From NCBI GenBank assembly GCA_017536895.1, contig JAFWCN010000005.1, forward strand, positions 85,003 through 149,002: DNA of 64,000 nucleotides, given 5' to 3'. The stretch is from Candidatus Saccharimonadota bacterium. Lineage in GTDB: Bacteria > Patescibacteriota > Saccharimonadia > Saccharimonadales > Saccharimonadaceae. Of the stretch, positions 42,844 to 52,936 are shown piece after piece (positions within the stretch are counted from its first letter, which is position 1; every line of letters begins with the position of its first letter). The position numbers and the translations under genes are program-made. A model generated the notes under the pieces. That model did not search any database. It worked only from the letters and a program-made list of their open reading frames with translations, and was not told the DNA's origin.

Positions 42844-43832
42844 TACTCCTCCTTTAGCTCCTTGTGTAGTTTCGCAAATTTACTAGATTTCTTATCTAAT
42901 TCACTAAATGATTTTTCATCTGGCGTGTCGTCAATCCCGGATTGAATAAAATTACGCAACACTCCAACCAACACAAATGGTCTCACGAACGTTGAATGTA
43001 ACATCTCCCAAAACACTACGCCAATCATCACCGAGAATACAATCATTAAATTCGTCGCGCTAGACAAAAACTCCGCCACTCCAGCATTTCTTTCTGCAGC
43101 AACCTCAGCAGCCTTAGCACTCAAATCATTAAATGTATCTGGGAACAAAGACATTATAAAGTAAGATGCCACGCCGAATATACCGCCAATCACGACAAAC
43201 GAAACTAAACCAATTCCAAAAACTCGTCCCAAATTTTTTGCCAAAGTCTTACCATGCTTAAAGAATAATACTGCGCCTTCAAGCGTCGCCTTGGTAGATT
43301 TTTCTTTATCGCGATAAAACACCCAACCAAGACAACAATCACACAAATAATTAACTATTGTTTGAATTACACTAGATATTGTACCGCCAACTGCACCACC
43401 AGCATCTCCGCCTACCGCATTTCCAACTGATGTGATTGCGTTACCAATTTGACGAAAGATTCCCTTAATCGCCCCCGTCACCGCATAGTAGGCAGCGACT
43501 GTTTTAAAACGCTTCTTAACTACAGCCTTACCCTCGCCAACAACATCTTCCGGTAGTTTTCCTTCCGTCACACCTTTTGCCATCATTGCGATTTGGCCAG
43601 CTTTATATGAAAACGCAATGTAGTGAAGAATAACGTACATTACTATCGCACCTAGAACAAATCCAATACCAAGCCCAATCAAACCCTGGTTCGATGTACT
43701 CTCTGCAATCACAAAACCAGCTACCGTTAGTATAATTAACGTCGCAAATGCAAATATATCCCAAAACACTCTCAGTAGTGAAAACTTTATCGTTTTTTTA
43801 TATATTTGACTATTGGTTATAGTCTGCGCCAT
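42843..43832 (-). CDS. Multi-pass membrane protein, unknown function
   Basis: The 329-residue protein has about six membrane segments with a glycine-rich middle (VGNAVGGDAGGAVGGTISS) and a charged C-terminal tail. CDCC lies before a helix. No family is firmly recognised; the overall pattern resembles integral proteins annotated DUF6159-like. It is co-translated with yebC through a 1-nt overlap and has AGAAAGG upstream. Confidence 0.65.
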   Translation of the reverse strand: MAQTITNSQIYKKTIKFSLLRVFWDIFAFATLIILTVAGFVIAESTSNQGLIGLGIGFVLGAIVMYVILHYIAFSYKAGQIAMMAKGVTEGKLPEDVVGEGKAVVKKRFKTVAAYYAVTGAIKGIFRQIGNAITSVGNAVGGDAGGAVGGTISSVIQTIVNYLCDCCLGWVFYRDKEKSTKATLEGAVLFFKHGKTLAKNLGRVFGIGLVSFVVIGGIFGVASYFIMSLFPDTFNDLSAKAAEVAAERNAGVAEFLSSATNLMIVFSVMIGVVFWEMLHSTFVRPFVLVGVLRNFIQSGIDDTPDEKSFSELDKKSSKFAKLHKELKEE

Positions 43833-43866
43833 AAAAAACCTTTCTTTTAGCTTCTATTTGAGATAA

Positions 43867-45297
43867 TTATACCACTTTTCTTCGTTTCCATAAATAACCG
43901 CCAACTAAAGGCAAAAACACTACTAGGTAAAATAAAAATACCTGTGAGTGATATGGCTCAATCTCCACCATAAACCATTTCATTTCACTAAAAAATTCCA
44001 CTACCAAGATATGAAAATCAAGCAGTTTCGCCGCACACCACGAAACAACAAATTCTACCCCAGGTATACCCGCAACCACTCCAGTCATAAAGGTCAGCCC
44101 CATCGCCACCGGCAAAGTCGGTAGAATCAAAAGGTTAGCCACCACCGAAATTAACGAAATCGTTCCATAATAATACAGTGTAATTGGCAAAGTCATCAAG
44201 GTCGCACTTACCGTAGTAATTATTGTTGCCCCCACAAACCTCGCCTTTCTTTCTCCGTAGAAAAACCTATTTAGTATCGGCCCTAACACCATAATCCCAA
44301 AAAACGCCGCAAACGACAAAAGCCATCCTAAATTAATGATGAACATTGGATTTATCATCAACGTAAATGCTGCTACGATCAGAATTATTCGCCAAGGGGC
44401 AAACTTCCGCCCTACATACCAAGCGACCAAAGATAAAACCACCATTATACCCGCTCGCAGTATCGACGGCGTCCATCCCACCATCGCCATAAAAAACACC
44501 GTAAATATAATTGAAAATACCAACCCCGAAAATCTCGACAATCTTCCAAATATTTTCCGAGCCACCTCCACTAGGATTGATAAATGAGCTCCCGAAGCCA
44601 CTACAATATGTACTAATCCTACTGTTCGCAGGTTTTCGTCTAAATCGTCTGGGAGTCCCGTTTTCATCCCAAGTAAATACGACAAACCAAGCGCTGATTC
44701 TTTTTCCGGTATCAAATCGCTAATCCTCCCCGCAAACCAGTTCCTAACCTTAATCACCACATTCCCTGGCTCTGGCCTCATAATTTGTTTTACTATCGGT
44801 TTATACATGTACCCTACATAGGTACCAAACCCCTCCAACATTTTCCCAGAAACCACCACTTCATCTCCTCGTTGAATTTCAACCTTCTTCAAAGTCATAT
44901 ATAAACTCCCCTTCACACTAATCCCCTCCTCACCAAACTTTAAATCTGTTAATTTCAGTTTTACATCTCCTTCATCTTCCTCCGGATCGCCATCCACTAC
45001 TCCACTCACCAACACCTCCTGCCCATAAAACTGTCGCACATAGTCTTGGCCATACAGCTCCGACGATACTCTAAACCATGCCAAAACCATCCCCACTATC
45101 ACCGCCACTCCAACAAAAACTACTCGCGGAAAAAGATAGATCAAAACTAACACCAACACCGCAAACCCAATCCACACCGCCGATGCAAAAAAATTAATCC
45201 GAAACACTATCCCAAGTATCACTCCAGTAATTATTCCTATACATAACGCCACTATGAAATACGATTGGTGTATATAACTCCTCAGTTTCCCTAACAT
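43867..45297 (-). CDS. comEC: ComEC/Rec2-type DNA uptake channel
   Basis: The competence domain is clear (GLVHIVVASGAHLSILVEVA; MVGWTPSILRAGIMVVLSLV; NPMFIINLGWLLSFAAFFG) with about ten helices, and an N-terminal OB-like DUF4131 part precedes it. The 476-residue protein stops before the metallo-beta-lactamase domain usual in ComEC. It should translocate single-stranded DNA across the membrane, in line with the pilus genes in this window and the nucleotide needs of a reduced genome. Confidence 0.85.
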   Translation of the reverse strand: MLGKLRSYIHQSYFIVALCIGIITGVILGIVFRINFFASAVWIGFAVLVLVLIYLFPRVVFVGVAVIVGMVLAWFRVSSELYGQDYVRQFYGQEVLVSGVVDGDPEEDEGDVKLKLTDLKFGEEGISVKGSLYMTLKKVEIQRGDEVVVSGKMLEGFGTYVGYMYKPIVKQIMRPEPGNVVIKVRNWFAGRISDLIPEKESALGLSYLLGMKTGLPDDLDENLRTVGLVHIVVASGAHLSILVEVARKIFGRLSRFSGLVFSIIFTVFFMAMVGWTPSILRAGIMVVLSLVAWYVGRKFAPWRIILIVAAFTLMINPMFIINLGWLLSFAAFFGIMVLGPILNRFFYGERKARFVGATIITTVSATLMTLPITLYYYGTISLISVVANLLILPTLPVAMGLTFMTGVVAGIPGVEFVVSWCAAKLLDFHILVVEFFSEMKWFMVEIEPYHSQVFLFYLVVFLPLVGGYLWKRRKVV

Positions 45298-45377
45298 ACA
45301 CCATGCCTAACACACCTCTGTTATCTTTACAACCCCCCACTACCAAAATCCCTTAAAATATGGTATAATAACCCCAT

Positions 45378-45454
45378 GCACCGGTAGCTCAGTGGATTAG
45401 AGCACTTGTCTTCGGAACAAGGGGTCGTGGGTTCGAATCCCTCCCGGTGTACCA
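45378..45454 (+). tRNA. tRNA-Arg (TCG)
   Basis: The 77-nt cloverleaf with encoded CCA has acceptor GCACCGG against CCGGTGT and anticodon arm CTTGT-CTTCGGA-ACAAG (anticodon TCG). The T-stem GTGGG/CCCTC has a U-U mismatch. TATAAT lies at 45364-45369. Confidence 0.85.
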
Positions 45455-45541
45455 TATTACAAGAACGAAAGTTCACTTTCGTTATTGTAATATGTAAGCC
45501 GGACTGGGATATTTTATCCCTCCCGGTGTACCATATTTCAG
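45455..45541 (+). repeat. Duplicated 3' end of tRNA-Arg with palindrome
   Basis: ATCCCTCCCGGTGTACCATA and following TT at the tRNA end recur at about 45516-45537. Between them is a palindrome (ACGAAAGTTCACTTTCGT core within longer arms, near 45455-45492). The copy again folds as a minihelix: CCGG pairs with CCGG, capped by GGGATA/TATCCC, and ends in CCA. The layout matches the tRNA-Ser case although the sequences differ. Confidence 0.7.
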
Positions 45542-45552
45542 AAAGAAGAATT

Positions 45553-46416
45553 ATGCCAAAGAAGCCAAATCTCGATAAAACCGTCAAAAAAGTTGAAAAC
45601 CTTTCAAACACAGTTGATGTTATCATGCGCAATCGATTAATCGTCGCTATTTTCCTCATTGTAGACGGCATCACTTTTATGCTCAATCCCGATACTACTT
45701 TACCAGAAATGGCCCGAAACATCATATTACTAGTACTCTTAGCAGCAATTTCCGTTTTTATCACCAATCTCGCTTCCAAGACAAAAGACGCAAAAACCAT
45801 CGCAATTTCACTAGTCATTATTATAGTGAGCATCATCTTCTACATTTACCCAGATATCATTTCTGCCTACATGCAACTATTCTTGGCATTGTTTATCATC
45901 TACGACGGATTGAACAATCTAGCGAACTATTTCAACCTCGCTAGGTTATCAAAATACACCCAAGCTCTATCAAGAAAGTATAATAAGCTCATTAATCGCA
46001 AACCCAAAAACGTCAACAAAGAACGCCAAGAAAAGCTCAAAGAAATTGACAACAATATCAATATGGGATTAGAGGAACAAAAAGAAAAGCTCATTTCTCC
46101 ACTCAAAAACATCGTCAACAAATCCAGTAAGTTTTCGGCTCTATATATAATTGCAAATGCCGCATCTATTATTCTAGGTTTAATACTCCTTATATTCCCT
46201 GGGGTTTCCATGATGGTCTGGGGCCTCATCTTCCTCTACACTGGACTTTCTAATCTGTTTGTCGCTATCAAGACAATGGATCTCACGAACAAACTCAAAC
46301 AAAAGAGATTCAAAGAAATCATCTTCGACGCGAAAAAAGATGACCAGAAGAAAACCACTAAGAGCAACAAAACAAACAATAAAAGTATCAAAACCACCAA
46401 CAAAACTCAAAAATAG
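45553..46416 (+). CDS. DUF308/HdeD-like membrane protein
   Basis: The 287-residue protein has about six helices in two HdeD-like three-helix groups. The second ends ILGLILLIFPGVSMMVWGLI, a typical DUF308 motif. A charged cytoplasmic loop separates them and the C-terminus is Lys/Thr/Asn-rich. I chose ATG 45553, where AGAAAGAAG lies upstream; the longer frame begins inside tRNA-Arg. Function in envelope stress is known only for some relatives. Confidence 0.65.
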   Translation: MPKKPNLDKTVKKVENLSNTVDVIMRNRLIVAIFLIVDGITFMLNPDTTLPEMARNIILLVLLAAISVFITNLASKTKDAKTIAISLVIIIVSIIFYIYPDIISAYMQLFLALFIIYDGLNNLANYFNLARLSKYTQALSRKYNKLINRKPKNVNKERQEKLKEIDNNINMGLEEQKEKLISPLKNIVNKSSKFSALYIIANAASIILGLILLIFPGVSMMVWGLIFLYTGLSNLFVAIKTMDLTNKLKQKRFKEIIFDAKKDDQKKTTKSNKTNNKSIKTTNKTQK

Positions 46417-46460
46417 ATTTTTCTCAACAGATACGGTATAATAATATCGTGTAAAAACAT

Positions 46461-46537
<77 letters not shown>

Positions 46538-46549
46538 AAGCATAAAAAA

Positions 46550-46626
46550 TGGTAGTACCGGCTGGAATTGAACCAGCGACCTTGGGCTTATGAGTCCCAC
46601 GCTCTAACCAACTGAGCTACGGTACC
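46550..46626 (-). tRNA. tRNA-Met (CAT), probably elongator
   Basis: The 77-nt cloverleaf with encoded CCA has acceptor GGTACCG against CGGTACT and anticodon loop CTCATAA. It lacks initiator features. A CAT anticodon could also be tRNA-Ile2, but a TAT isoleucine tRNA at 21422 makes elongator Met more likely. TATAAT (46638-46643, minus) lies 11 nt upstream. Confidence 0.8.
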
Positions 46627-46668
46627 ACAATAGATATATTATACCACAGAATATGATATAATTGAAGC

Positions 46669-47058
46669 ATGAACACTAGGAAAGGCTTTACTATTCTAGA
46701 AATTATCGTCGTTGGCGTTTTCGCGTCCCTACTTTTAGTATTCTTTTTCATCCAAAAAGCCAATGTCGACGCCATGAATCGCGACGAAGATCGCAAAATC
46801 GCTATCAATGCAATGTACTATGCTCTCGAAGAAGGTTTTTATAAAGAGCATCAATACTACCCCGAACAAATCTCTGAAGAGAATCTCAAAGTTGTCGATC
46901 CTAGCCTATGGACTGATCCATCAGGCCACAATCTCGGTGATCCCGAAAGCTCTTATTCCTACGAACCAGCAAATTGCAAAGATGGAAAATGCAAAGAGTA
47001 CACCCTAAAAGCCACCCTCGAGAAGGAAGATACGTATACTAAATATAATCGCAATTAA
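46669..47058 (+). CDS. Type IV prepilin-like protein
   Basis: The prepilin motif is TRKG followed by FTILEIIVVGVFASLLLVFF, with Glu+5. The mature protein is about 120 residues, with CKDGKC near the end, probably a disulfide. This size fits a major or minor pilin. TATAAT (46657-46662) ends 6 nt before the ATG, predicting a leaderless mRNA. Confidence 0.8.
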   Translation: MNTRKGFTILEIIVVGVFASLLLVFFFIQKANVDAMNRDEDRKIAINAMYYALEEGFYKEHQYYPEQISEENLKVVDPSLWTDPSGHNLGDPESSYSYEPANCKDGKCKEYTLKATLEKEDTYTKYNRN

Positions 47059-47062
47059 AACC

Positions 47063-47638
47063 CTACTTATCCTTTTGGGCTTTCTTTTTTGCTTCTGTCA
47101 CCAGTTTTGATACCGCCTCAAGGTCCTCTGGTGATATATCTGAATGCTTAAACGTATAAGTTGTCTCCTCACCAACCGTCGCTAATCTCAAGGTTCCAAA
47201 ATGAAGTATTCGTTGCAGAAGTCCGTCCTGGCGAAAGCTCACATCCTCAACTGACTCTAAGTCAATCGCATTAGTAGAAGATGAAACTAATGAGTTCATC
47301 ACTAGCTGGATTACTCTTCTGTTCGTCACATATAGTTTATTCCCTCGATAGGTCGTCAAGGCAATCATTCCCATAATTATTGCTGCCGCAAGAAGCGCCA
47401 ATAGAATAATGAAGAGAAATTTTCTTCCCATTTCATCAATACTATCTTGCCCAAGAAGCGCTACTAAAAATGCCAACAGCACCACAATTACCCCAAACGC
47501 TGTACCGCATAGAATCAACATTAATATAATCTTTGCCCTAGAAAACGCAAATTCCACATATTCCCCCTCTTCAAGCGATATCCCAGGAAAGTCCTTTTTG
47601 CTTCTTTCATGACGAATTTTTGCCAAATTCTCATCCAT
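47063..47638 (-). CDS. Membrane protein with bacterial PH domain
   Basis: Two membrane helices (KIILMLILCGTAFGVIVVLL and one at about 75-97) precede a C-terminal bPH2-like domain (NKLYVTNRRVIQLVMNSL; IDLESVEDVSFRQDGLLQRI; GTLRLATVGEETTYTFKHS). The function of such proteins is not known. A clear AAGGAG precedes the ATG. It lies 25 bp downstream of ruvB. Confidence 0.75.
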   Translation of the reverse strand: MDENLAKIRHERSKKDFPGISLEEGEYVEFAFSRAKIILMLILCGTAFGVIVVLLAFLVALLGQDSIDEMGRKFLFIILLALLAAAIIMGMIALTTYRGNKLYVTNRRVIQLVMNSLVSSSTNAIDLESVEDVSFRQDGLLQRILHFGTLRLATVGEETTYTFKHSDISPEDLEAVSKLVTEAKKKAQKDK

Positions 47639-47663
47639 AATAGCTCCTTATAGCTTTTTGATA

Positions 47664-48683
47664 TTATACCTTATTTTTAATTTTTTGTAAATGCTTCTTT
47701 CCCTTTTCCGTCACGACTCTCCCCTTAGGAGTTCGAGCAAGAAGACCCATTTGCAGCAAATACGGTTCATAGAAATCCTCTATCGTAGTCGCTTCATCTC
47801 CAGTCAAAGCCGCAATTGTCGTAAGCCCCACTGGTCTTTCACCGTAGTTCTCATACATCAGTTTCAGCATATTTCGATCTGCCGGGTCTAGTCCCAAGTA
47901 ATCAATCTCCATTAGTTCGAGTGCATTTTTCGCCACAGCTGTATCGATTATCCCATCTCCATTAACATCCGCATAATCTCTCACTCGTTTAAAAATCCGG
48001 TTTGCAATCCTCGGCGTCAATCTCGACCTAGTTGCAAGAAGTTCCGTTGCATCTGGTTTTATCTCTGTCTTCAAAATCCCTGCTGTCCGATTTATAATCT
48101 GCTCAATTTCTGATTCCCTGTAATATTCTAGTCGATGAATAATCCCAAATCTATCCCTAAGTGGCCCCGCTAATGATCCGGTCCTAGTTGTCGCTCCAAT
48201 CACTGTAAATTTCGGCAAATCTAGTCTCACCGACCTTGCACCTGGCCCCTTCCCTATTACAATATCCAGTTTATAATCCTCCATCGCCGAATATAATACT
48301 TCCTCTACCGCTCTTCGAAGACGATGGATTTCATCGATAAACAAAACGTCTCCATCTTTTAAATTCGTCAAAATCGAAGCTAAATCTCCTGCTCTCTCAA
48401 TCGCAGGCCCAGAGGTGACTCGAAGCGATGCACCTAGTTCATGCGCAATCACCCCTGCCATTGTAGTTTTACCCAGCCCTGGTGGCCCATACAGAAGTAC
48501 ATGATCTAGCGTCGAACCATCATTTCGTTTTTTTACCGCATCAATCGCTAATCTGATATTGTTCTTCAAGTGCTCTTGTCCAATATATTCATCAAAAGTC
48601 ACCGGACGAAGTGATATTTCAATTCGTTCCTCTTCCGTATCTCCAGGAGCCGCAGTTGGCTCCACTAACCTCTCAATTGCCAT
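47664..48683 (-). CDS. ruvB: Holliday junction helicase RuvB
   Basis: The 339-residue AAA+ protein has [19 protein letters not shown] (Walker A), [10 protein letters not shown] (Walker B), [19 protein letters not shown] and a C-terminal winged helix. RuvB drives branch migration with RuvA. Length is normal. TATAAT ends 6 nt before the ATG with TTGAAA about 18 bp further upstream, so the mRNA is probably leaderless. It is divergent from dnaK. Confidence 0.97.
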   Translation of the reverse strand: MAIERLVEPTAAPGDTEEERIEISLRPVTFDEYIGQEHLKNNIRLAIDAVKKRNDGSTLDHVLLYGPPGLGKTTMAGVIAHELGASLRVTSGPAIERAGDLASILTNLKDGDVLFIDEIHRLRRAVEEVLYSAMEDYKLDIVIGKGPGARSVRLDLPKFTVIGATTRTGSLAGPLRDRFGIIHRLEYYRESEIEQIINRTAGILKTEIKPDATELLATRSRLTPRIANRIFKRVRDYADVNGDGIIDTAVAKNALELMEIDYLGLDPADRNMLKLMYENYGERPVGLTTIAALTGDEATTIEDFYEPYLLQMGLLARTPKGRVVTEKGKKHLQKIKNKV

Positions 48684-48730
48684 GCCCCAATTATATCATA
48701 TTGTTAAAAAATCTTTCAATTACCCCTGTA

Positions 48731-48804
48731 TTAGCACTCTTGACAAAGGAGTGCTAATGCGCTACAATAAAAGTACATTAGCACTCTCACATAATGAGTG
48801 CCAG
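48731..48804 (+). promoter_or_regulatory. Two CIRCE operators and dnaK promoter
   Basis: CIRCE 1 is perfect: TTAGCACTC (48731-48739), 9 bp, GAGTGCTAA (48749-48757). Its spacer holds the -35 TTGACA (48740-48745), and TACAAT (48763-48768) follows at 17 bp. CIRCE 2 is TTAGCACTC (48778-48786), 9 bp, GAGTGCCAG (48796-48804), with two mismatches. It lies in the transcribed leader just before the Shine-Dalgarno. Confidence 0.95.
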
Positions 48805-48820
48805 AAAAGGAGATAAATTT

Positions 48821-50716
48821 ATGTCAAAAATTATTGGTATTGATCTCGGCACCACCAACAGCGCCTTCGCTTACATGGTCGCCGGCAAACCTGAAGTAAT
48901 CACTAATGCCGAAGGGGACCGCACTACTCCATCAGTAGTTGCCGTCACCAAAAAAGGTGAACGCTTAGTCGGTAAAGTCGCTCAGCGTCAACGTGTTACT
49001 AACCCGAAGAATACTATCTACGGCATTAAGCGTCTCATTGGTCGCAAATTCGACGACGACGAAGTAAAGCGTGATAAAGAAATCAGCCCTTACAAAATCG
49101 TCAAAAAAGGCAACGGTGTAGCCGTTGAAATGGATGGCAAAGAATACACCCCAGAAGAAATCAGCGCCATGATTCTTTCAAAGATTAAAGCTGATGCTGA
49201 AGCTTTCCTCGGGGAACCAGTTACCGAAGCAATCATCACGGTTCCAGCTTATTTCGACGATTCACAACGTCAAGCCACCAAAGATGCTGGTAAAATCGCT
49301 GGTCTCGAAGTCAAAAGAATCATCAACGAGCCAACCGCCGCAGCACTTGCTTACGGCCTCGAAGGCAAAAAAGACGAAAAAATCGCTGTCTTCGACCTCG
49401 GTGGTGGTACATTCGATGTTTCTATCATGGATATCGGCGATGGTGTCTTTGAAGTATTATCTACCAACGGCGACACTCACCTCGGTGGTGAAGACTTTGA
49501 TAACATCTTGGTCAACTTCCTCGTCGACGAATTCAAAAAAGAATCCGGTATCGACATCAAAAACGATGCCGCAGCCATGCAGCGCGTCAAAGACGAAGCT
49601 GAAAAAGCCAAAAAGGAACTATCAAGCTCCACTTCTACCGATATTAACCTTCCCTTCCTTTCAGCCGATGCTGACGGTCCAAAACACTTTGAATACACTT
49701 TAACTCGTGCCAAACTCGAAGAGCTCGTAGCTCCTCTCCTTGATCGTCTTGCTACCCCAGTCGAGAAGGCCCTCAAAGACGCCAAATTAGAAACCAAAGA
49801 CATCAACGAAATCGTCATGGTCGGTGGTATGACTCGTATGCCAGCCGTTGTTGAAAAGGTTAAATCCATCTTCGGCAAAGACCCAATGCAAGGCGTCAAC
49901 CCTGACGAAGTAGTAGCCGTCGGTGCTGCTATCCAAGGTGGCGTTCTTCAAGGCGATGTCAAAGATGTACTTCTTCTCGATGTCACTCCACTAACGCTTG
50001 GTATCGAAACTATGGGTGGAGTCAGAACCCCTTTGATTGATCGTAACACCACAATTCCAACCAGTAAATCTGAAGTATTTTCAACTGCCTCCGACAACCA
50101 ACCGCAAGTTGAAATCCACGTCCTTCAAGGTGAACGCGAATTCGCCAAAGATAACAAGTCTCTCGGTCGCTTCATCCTCGATGGCATCGCTCCAGCTCCA
50201 CGTGGCATTCCACAAATCGAAGTTACCTTCAACCTCGATGCCAATGGCATTCTCAATGTCACTGCCAAGGATAAGGGAACCGGCAAGGAACAATCAATCA
50301 CCATCCAAAACTCCGGCAACATGAGCAAGGAAGATATCGAGAAGGCTCAAAAAGAAGCTGAGCTTCACGCTGAAGAAGATAAGAAGAGAAAAGATTCTGT
50401 CGACGCAAAGAACCACCTAGAAAACACCATCTATCAAGCTGAAAAAATGCCTGATGAATATAAAGATAAAATAACTGACGACGACAAGGAAACCATCAAA
50501 AAAGCCGTCGAAGAAGCCAAAAAAGTCTTAAACGACGAATCTGCCGACAAAGACAAATTCGAAGAAGCTACCAAGGAGCTTTCCGATAAAATCATGCCAA
50601 TCGGCGCAAAGCTCTATCAATCAGCTTCCGAAGACGCCAAAGCGGAAGATGTTAAATCAGACGGCAAATCTGACGATAACGACGAACCAGTCGAAGGCGA
50701 AGTAGTAGATAAATAA
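48821..50716 (+). CDS. dnaK: Chaperone DnaK (Hsp70)
   Basis: The 631-residue protein has all Hsp70 signatures: [35 protein letters not shown] and [20 protein letters not shown]. The substrate domain and a lid with an acidic C-terminus ([10 protein letters not shown]) follow. I chose ATG 48821 with AAGGAG 8 nt upstream; ATG 48794 overlaps CIRCE 2. grpE is at 9.9 kb with hrcA; dnaJ is not in the window. Transcription is controlled by two CIRCE sites. Confidence 0.98.
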   Translation: MSKIIGIDLGTTNSAFAYMVAGKPEVITNAEGDRTTPSVVAVTKKGERLVGKVAQRQRVTNPKNTIYGIKRLIGRKFDDDEVKRDKEISPYKIVKKGNGVAVEMDGKEYTPEEISAMILSKIKADAEAFLGEPVTEAIITVPAYFDDSQRQATKDAGKIAGLEVKRIINEPTAAALAYGLEGKKDEKIAVFDLGGGTFDVSIMDIGDGVFEVLSTNGDTHLGGEDFDNILVNFLVDEFKKESGIDIKNDAAAMQRVKDEAEKAKKELSSSTSTDINLPFLSADADGPKHFEYTLTRAKLEELVAPLLDRLATPVEKALKDAKLETKDINEIVMVGGMTRMPAVVEKVKSIFGKDPMQGVNPDEVVAVGAAIQGGVLQGDVKDVLLLDVTPLTLGIETMGGVRTPLIDRNTTIPTSKSEVFSTASDNQPQVEIHVLQGEREFAKDNKSLGRFILDGIAPAPRGIPQIEVTFNLDANGILNVTAKDKGTGKEQSITIQNSGNMSKEDIEKAQKEAELHAEEDKKRKDSVDAKNHLENTIYQAEKMPDEYKDKITDDDKETIKKAVEEAKKVLNDESADKDKFEEATKELSDKIMPIGAKLYQSASEDAKAEDVKSDGKSDDNDEPVEGEVVDK

Positions 50717-50726
50717 TGCTACCAAC

Positions 50727-50758
50727 AAAAATAAGCCCCCTCAGGGGCTTATTTTTTT
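50727..50758. terminator. Bidirectional terminator after dnaK
   Basis: AATAAGCCCC and GGGGCTTATT form a 10-bp stem followed by a T-run, with A-rich DNA on the other side for the convergent gene. Confidence 0.85.
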
Positions 50759-51410
50759 ATTCCTCAGTTTCCTCTTCTTCAATTTCCTCTTCTACTTCCT
50801 CAATTTCTTCCTCTGGTTCTTCAACTTTTTTCTCTGGCTCCTCCTCATCTTTTACCAATACCGCCCTGATGTCGTTCGTATTGTTCCAAAGTCCAATGAA
50901 AATCATCGTCATTTCAAATCCAATTCTCAGAGACACGTTTCCAAATACTAACATGAACAAACAGAGAATTATCATCTTCAACGCATTTGCACCACCAAAG
51001 AACATTAGTGTAATACAACCAATCGTCAACGTTAACGCTAAGAACACATAGACAAACTTCAGTATACCCGCAATCCATACCTTCCTAAAATTCAAGAACT
51101 CTTTAATCTTCCTTAAGAATTTTCCTCGTGGAGCTTTTTTCCTGATAATAAAAGCAAAGAATACCACGATGGCAATCATTAACGACACCCCAGCTACAGC
51201 CAATAACCCCATTTCGACATTCTTAGGTTCCAACCCAAATTCATCATAAAAGCTTGTTCCAGAAGTAGTAACAACATATTCCTCGGTTGGATGATAAGAA
51301 TCTCCAGTGGTCACGGTCATTAATTCATCCACCGTAGCATCCTTGTCTTGCATTATAGTATCAGCATCTCTCGTCTCAATCAACTGAGTAGTTTTTTGTG
51401 AGTTTTCCAT
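50757..51410 (-). CDS. Three-helix membrane protein with acidic tail
   Basis: The 217-residue protein has an acidic N-terminal part (about 65 residues), three membrane helices and a Glu-rich C-terminal tail (EEEIEEVEEEIEEEE). No family is recognised. AAGGAGG precedes the ATG. The end overlaps the dnaK terminator. Confidence 0.65.
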   Translation of the reverse strand: MENSQKTTQLIETRDADTIMQDKDATVDELMTVTTGDSYHPTEEYVVTTSGTSFYDEFGLEPKNVEMGLLAVAGVSLMIAIVVFFAFIIRKKAPRGKFLRKIKEFLNFRKVWIAGILKFVYVFLALTLTIGCITLMFFGGANALKMIILCLFMLVFGNVSLRIGFEMTMIFIGLWNNTNDIRAVLVKDEEEPEKKVEEPEEEIEEVEEEIEEEETEE

Positions 51411-51469
51411 TTGCCTCCTTAATTATCTTACTTATATTTTACCATAAGCAAAATAATTATCGTCAAAAA

Positions 51470-52936
51470 TCACAGAAACATCAACACCGCTGGCAACAGA
51501 TAAATATGCAAAGCATTCGGCAACCCCGAGAAGAAACAAAGCGACACTACATAAGCAATCATCAAGCAGAGAATCAAAGTCCTTGATTTTTGTTTTAGAA
51601 TCAGTTTCACAGCCAATACTATTGTCACAATTAAGAGGGAAACACCTACTAGCCCCGTTTCAAGCAGTATCGATACATATTGATTCTGCACAATCTCTTT
51701 TGGCGCCGGTGAAAGATTATTTACATACAAAGCCTCGCCAGCTCCACCAAGACCTACCCCAAACACTGCCGTGGCAAAATCAGAAGACCAAATCTTAAGC
51801 CCCGCCCCAGCAAGCCTTAATCTTGTGTCAGTAGATTCCTCCACATACCCATCAAACGCTGCCTTTTCCGCCTCAGAGTTTTCCACAACCTTTTCCCCAT
51901 CATTTTCCACATTGTTTTCCACAACATCAACGGGAGAATTATCGTCTATCTTAACCACTTCAAGCGTCAATTGGTTCAAAACCTTAGCAACACCTGATTT
52001 ATAAGTATCGTCTGTTGGGCTTAACTCTGCCATCAAACCTTGTACATTCAAAGCAAGTCCAAAAGAGAGAATCACCACTCCCCACACCAACCCAACTCGT
52101 TTCAAAACATTCTTACGCTCCTTACCAGCCTCAACCACCATCCACCCGCACATCACCAACAGCCCCACGACAAACGCGTAAATCGCCCCTCGCGAAAACG
52201 TCAGAAACAGGGTAATCATCAAGACGGCCAATAATAGTATCCTGAGGGGCTTTCGGAGGTTACGACCGAGAATGAGGGCGCTCCGCCCGTGACGACGGGC
52301 CGGAGCGACCCGTCCCCGAAGGATACTATTATGGTCGTCTTTGATGATTAGCCATATTGCTACTAACGTCGGCGCGAGCAGGAGATTACCCATGAATTGA
52401 GGCTCAATAGAGAACCCATCCGGGTGCGGAAAACCAAACATCGCATAAGTACACCCCTGACAAATTAACGAATATTCTCTCGCAACCCCCACAAGATCAA
52501 GCACACACTGCAAAATACACACCGCACATACTACTAGGGAAGCGCCAAAGAACCATTTCAAAAACACTCGTTTAAACTCTTTATCAAACAACTTCCGAAA
52601 GGTCCATATTCCATCTATCGCAAGATATAACAGCCAAATAATCCCCGCCGTCAGAATACCCCTTATAAAATTCATTGACCAAAGCACCGACAGTGAAAGC
52701 CATACAGGGAAGAGTAGCCATACCCATTTTTTCTTAAAGTCACGAAGCAAAAGCTTCTTTCTTGCCATCATAATAACTACAAGCACATCAAATAAAACTA
52801 ACCATATCAAGGGAATTGACAACTCAAAGTTCATTGACTTATTAACACCCAACCTCATCACTGGTTCATACGAGAAAAACAGCGCCACCGGCATTACGTA
52901 AACAAAGTACTTAAATAATTTATTCAGTTTTTTCAC
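51470..52936 (-). CDS. O-antigen ligase/polymerase-like membrane protein with in-frame palindrome
   Basis: About eleven helices, a Wzy/WaaL-type loop and the segment ITLFLTFSRGAIYAFVVGLL fit the O-antigen ligase family, which joins or polymerises lipid-linked glycans outside the membrane. Residues about 196-241 are unlike the family (NSILRGRVAPARRHGRSALI) and come from a palindromic element. The insertion lies just before the SRG helix, probably at a loop. The start overlaps the end of the glycosyltransferase by 17 nt. Confidence 0.7.
   Translation of the reverse strand: MKKLNKLFKYFVYVMPVALFFSYEPVMRLGVNKSMNFELSIPLIWLVLFDVLVVIMMARKKLLLRDFKKKWVWLLFPVWLSLSVLWSMNFIRGILTAGIIWLLYLAIDGIWTFRKLFDKEFKRVFLKWFFGASLVVCAVCILQCVLDLVGVAREYSLICQGCTYAMFGFPHPDGFSIEPQFMGNLLLAPTLVAIWLIIKDDHNSILRGRVAPARRHGRSALILGRNLRKPLRILLLAVLMITLFLTFSRGAIYAFVVGLLVMCGWMVVEAGKERKNVLKRVGLVWGVVILSFGLALNVQGLMAELSPTDDTYKSGVAKVLNQLTLEVVKIDDNSPVDVVENNVENDGEKVVENSEAEKAAFDGYVEESTDTRLRLAGAGLKIWSSDFATAVFGVGLGGAGEALYVNNLSPAPKEIVQNQYVSILLETGLVGVSLLIVTIVLAVKLILKQKSRTLILCLMIAYVVSLCFFSGLPNALHIYLLPAVLMFL
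52213..52350. repeat. Palindromic element in ligase gene (family A, copy 2)
   Basis: A 76-bp GC-rich core (52244-52319) is flanked by imperfect 31-bp inverted arms (TAATCATCAA outer, AATAGTATCCT inner). The core matches the core at 53441-53516 in opposite orientation, except for two short blocks of 3-4 bp. The reading frame stays open across all 138 bp. Confidence 0.8.

Noticed and set aside
45406..45552. Upstream extension of the DUF308 gene into tRNA-Arg
   Set aside because: The extension is tRNA and repeat sequence; ATG 45553 has a purine-rich site upstream.
46550..46626. tRNA with CAT anticodon as tRNA-Ile2
   Set aside because: A TAT isoleucine tRNA is present nearby, so elongator Met is the simpler reading; not fully excluded.
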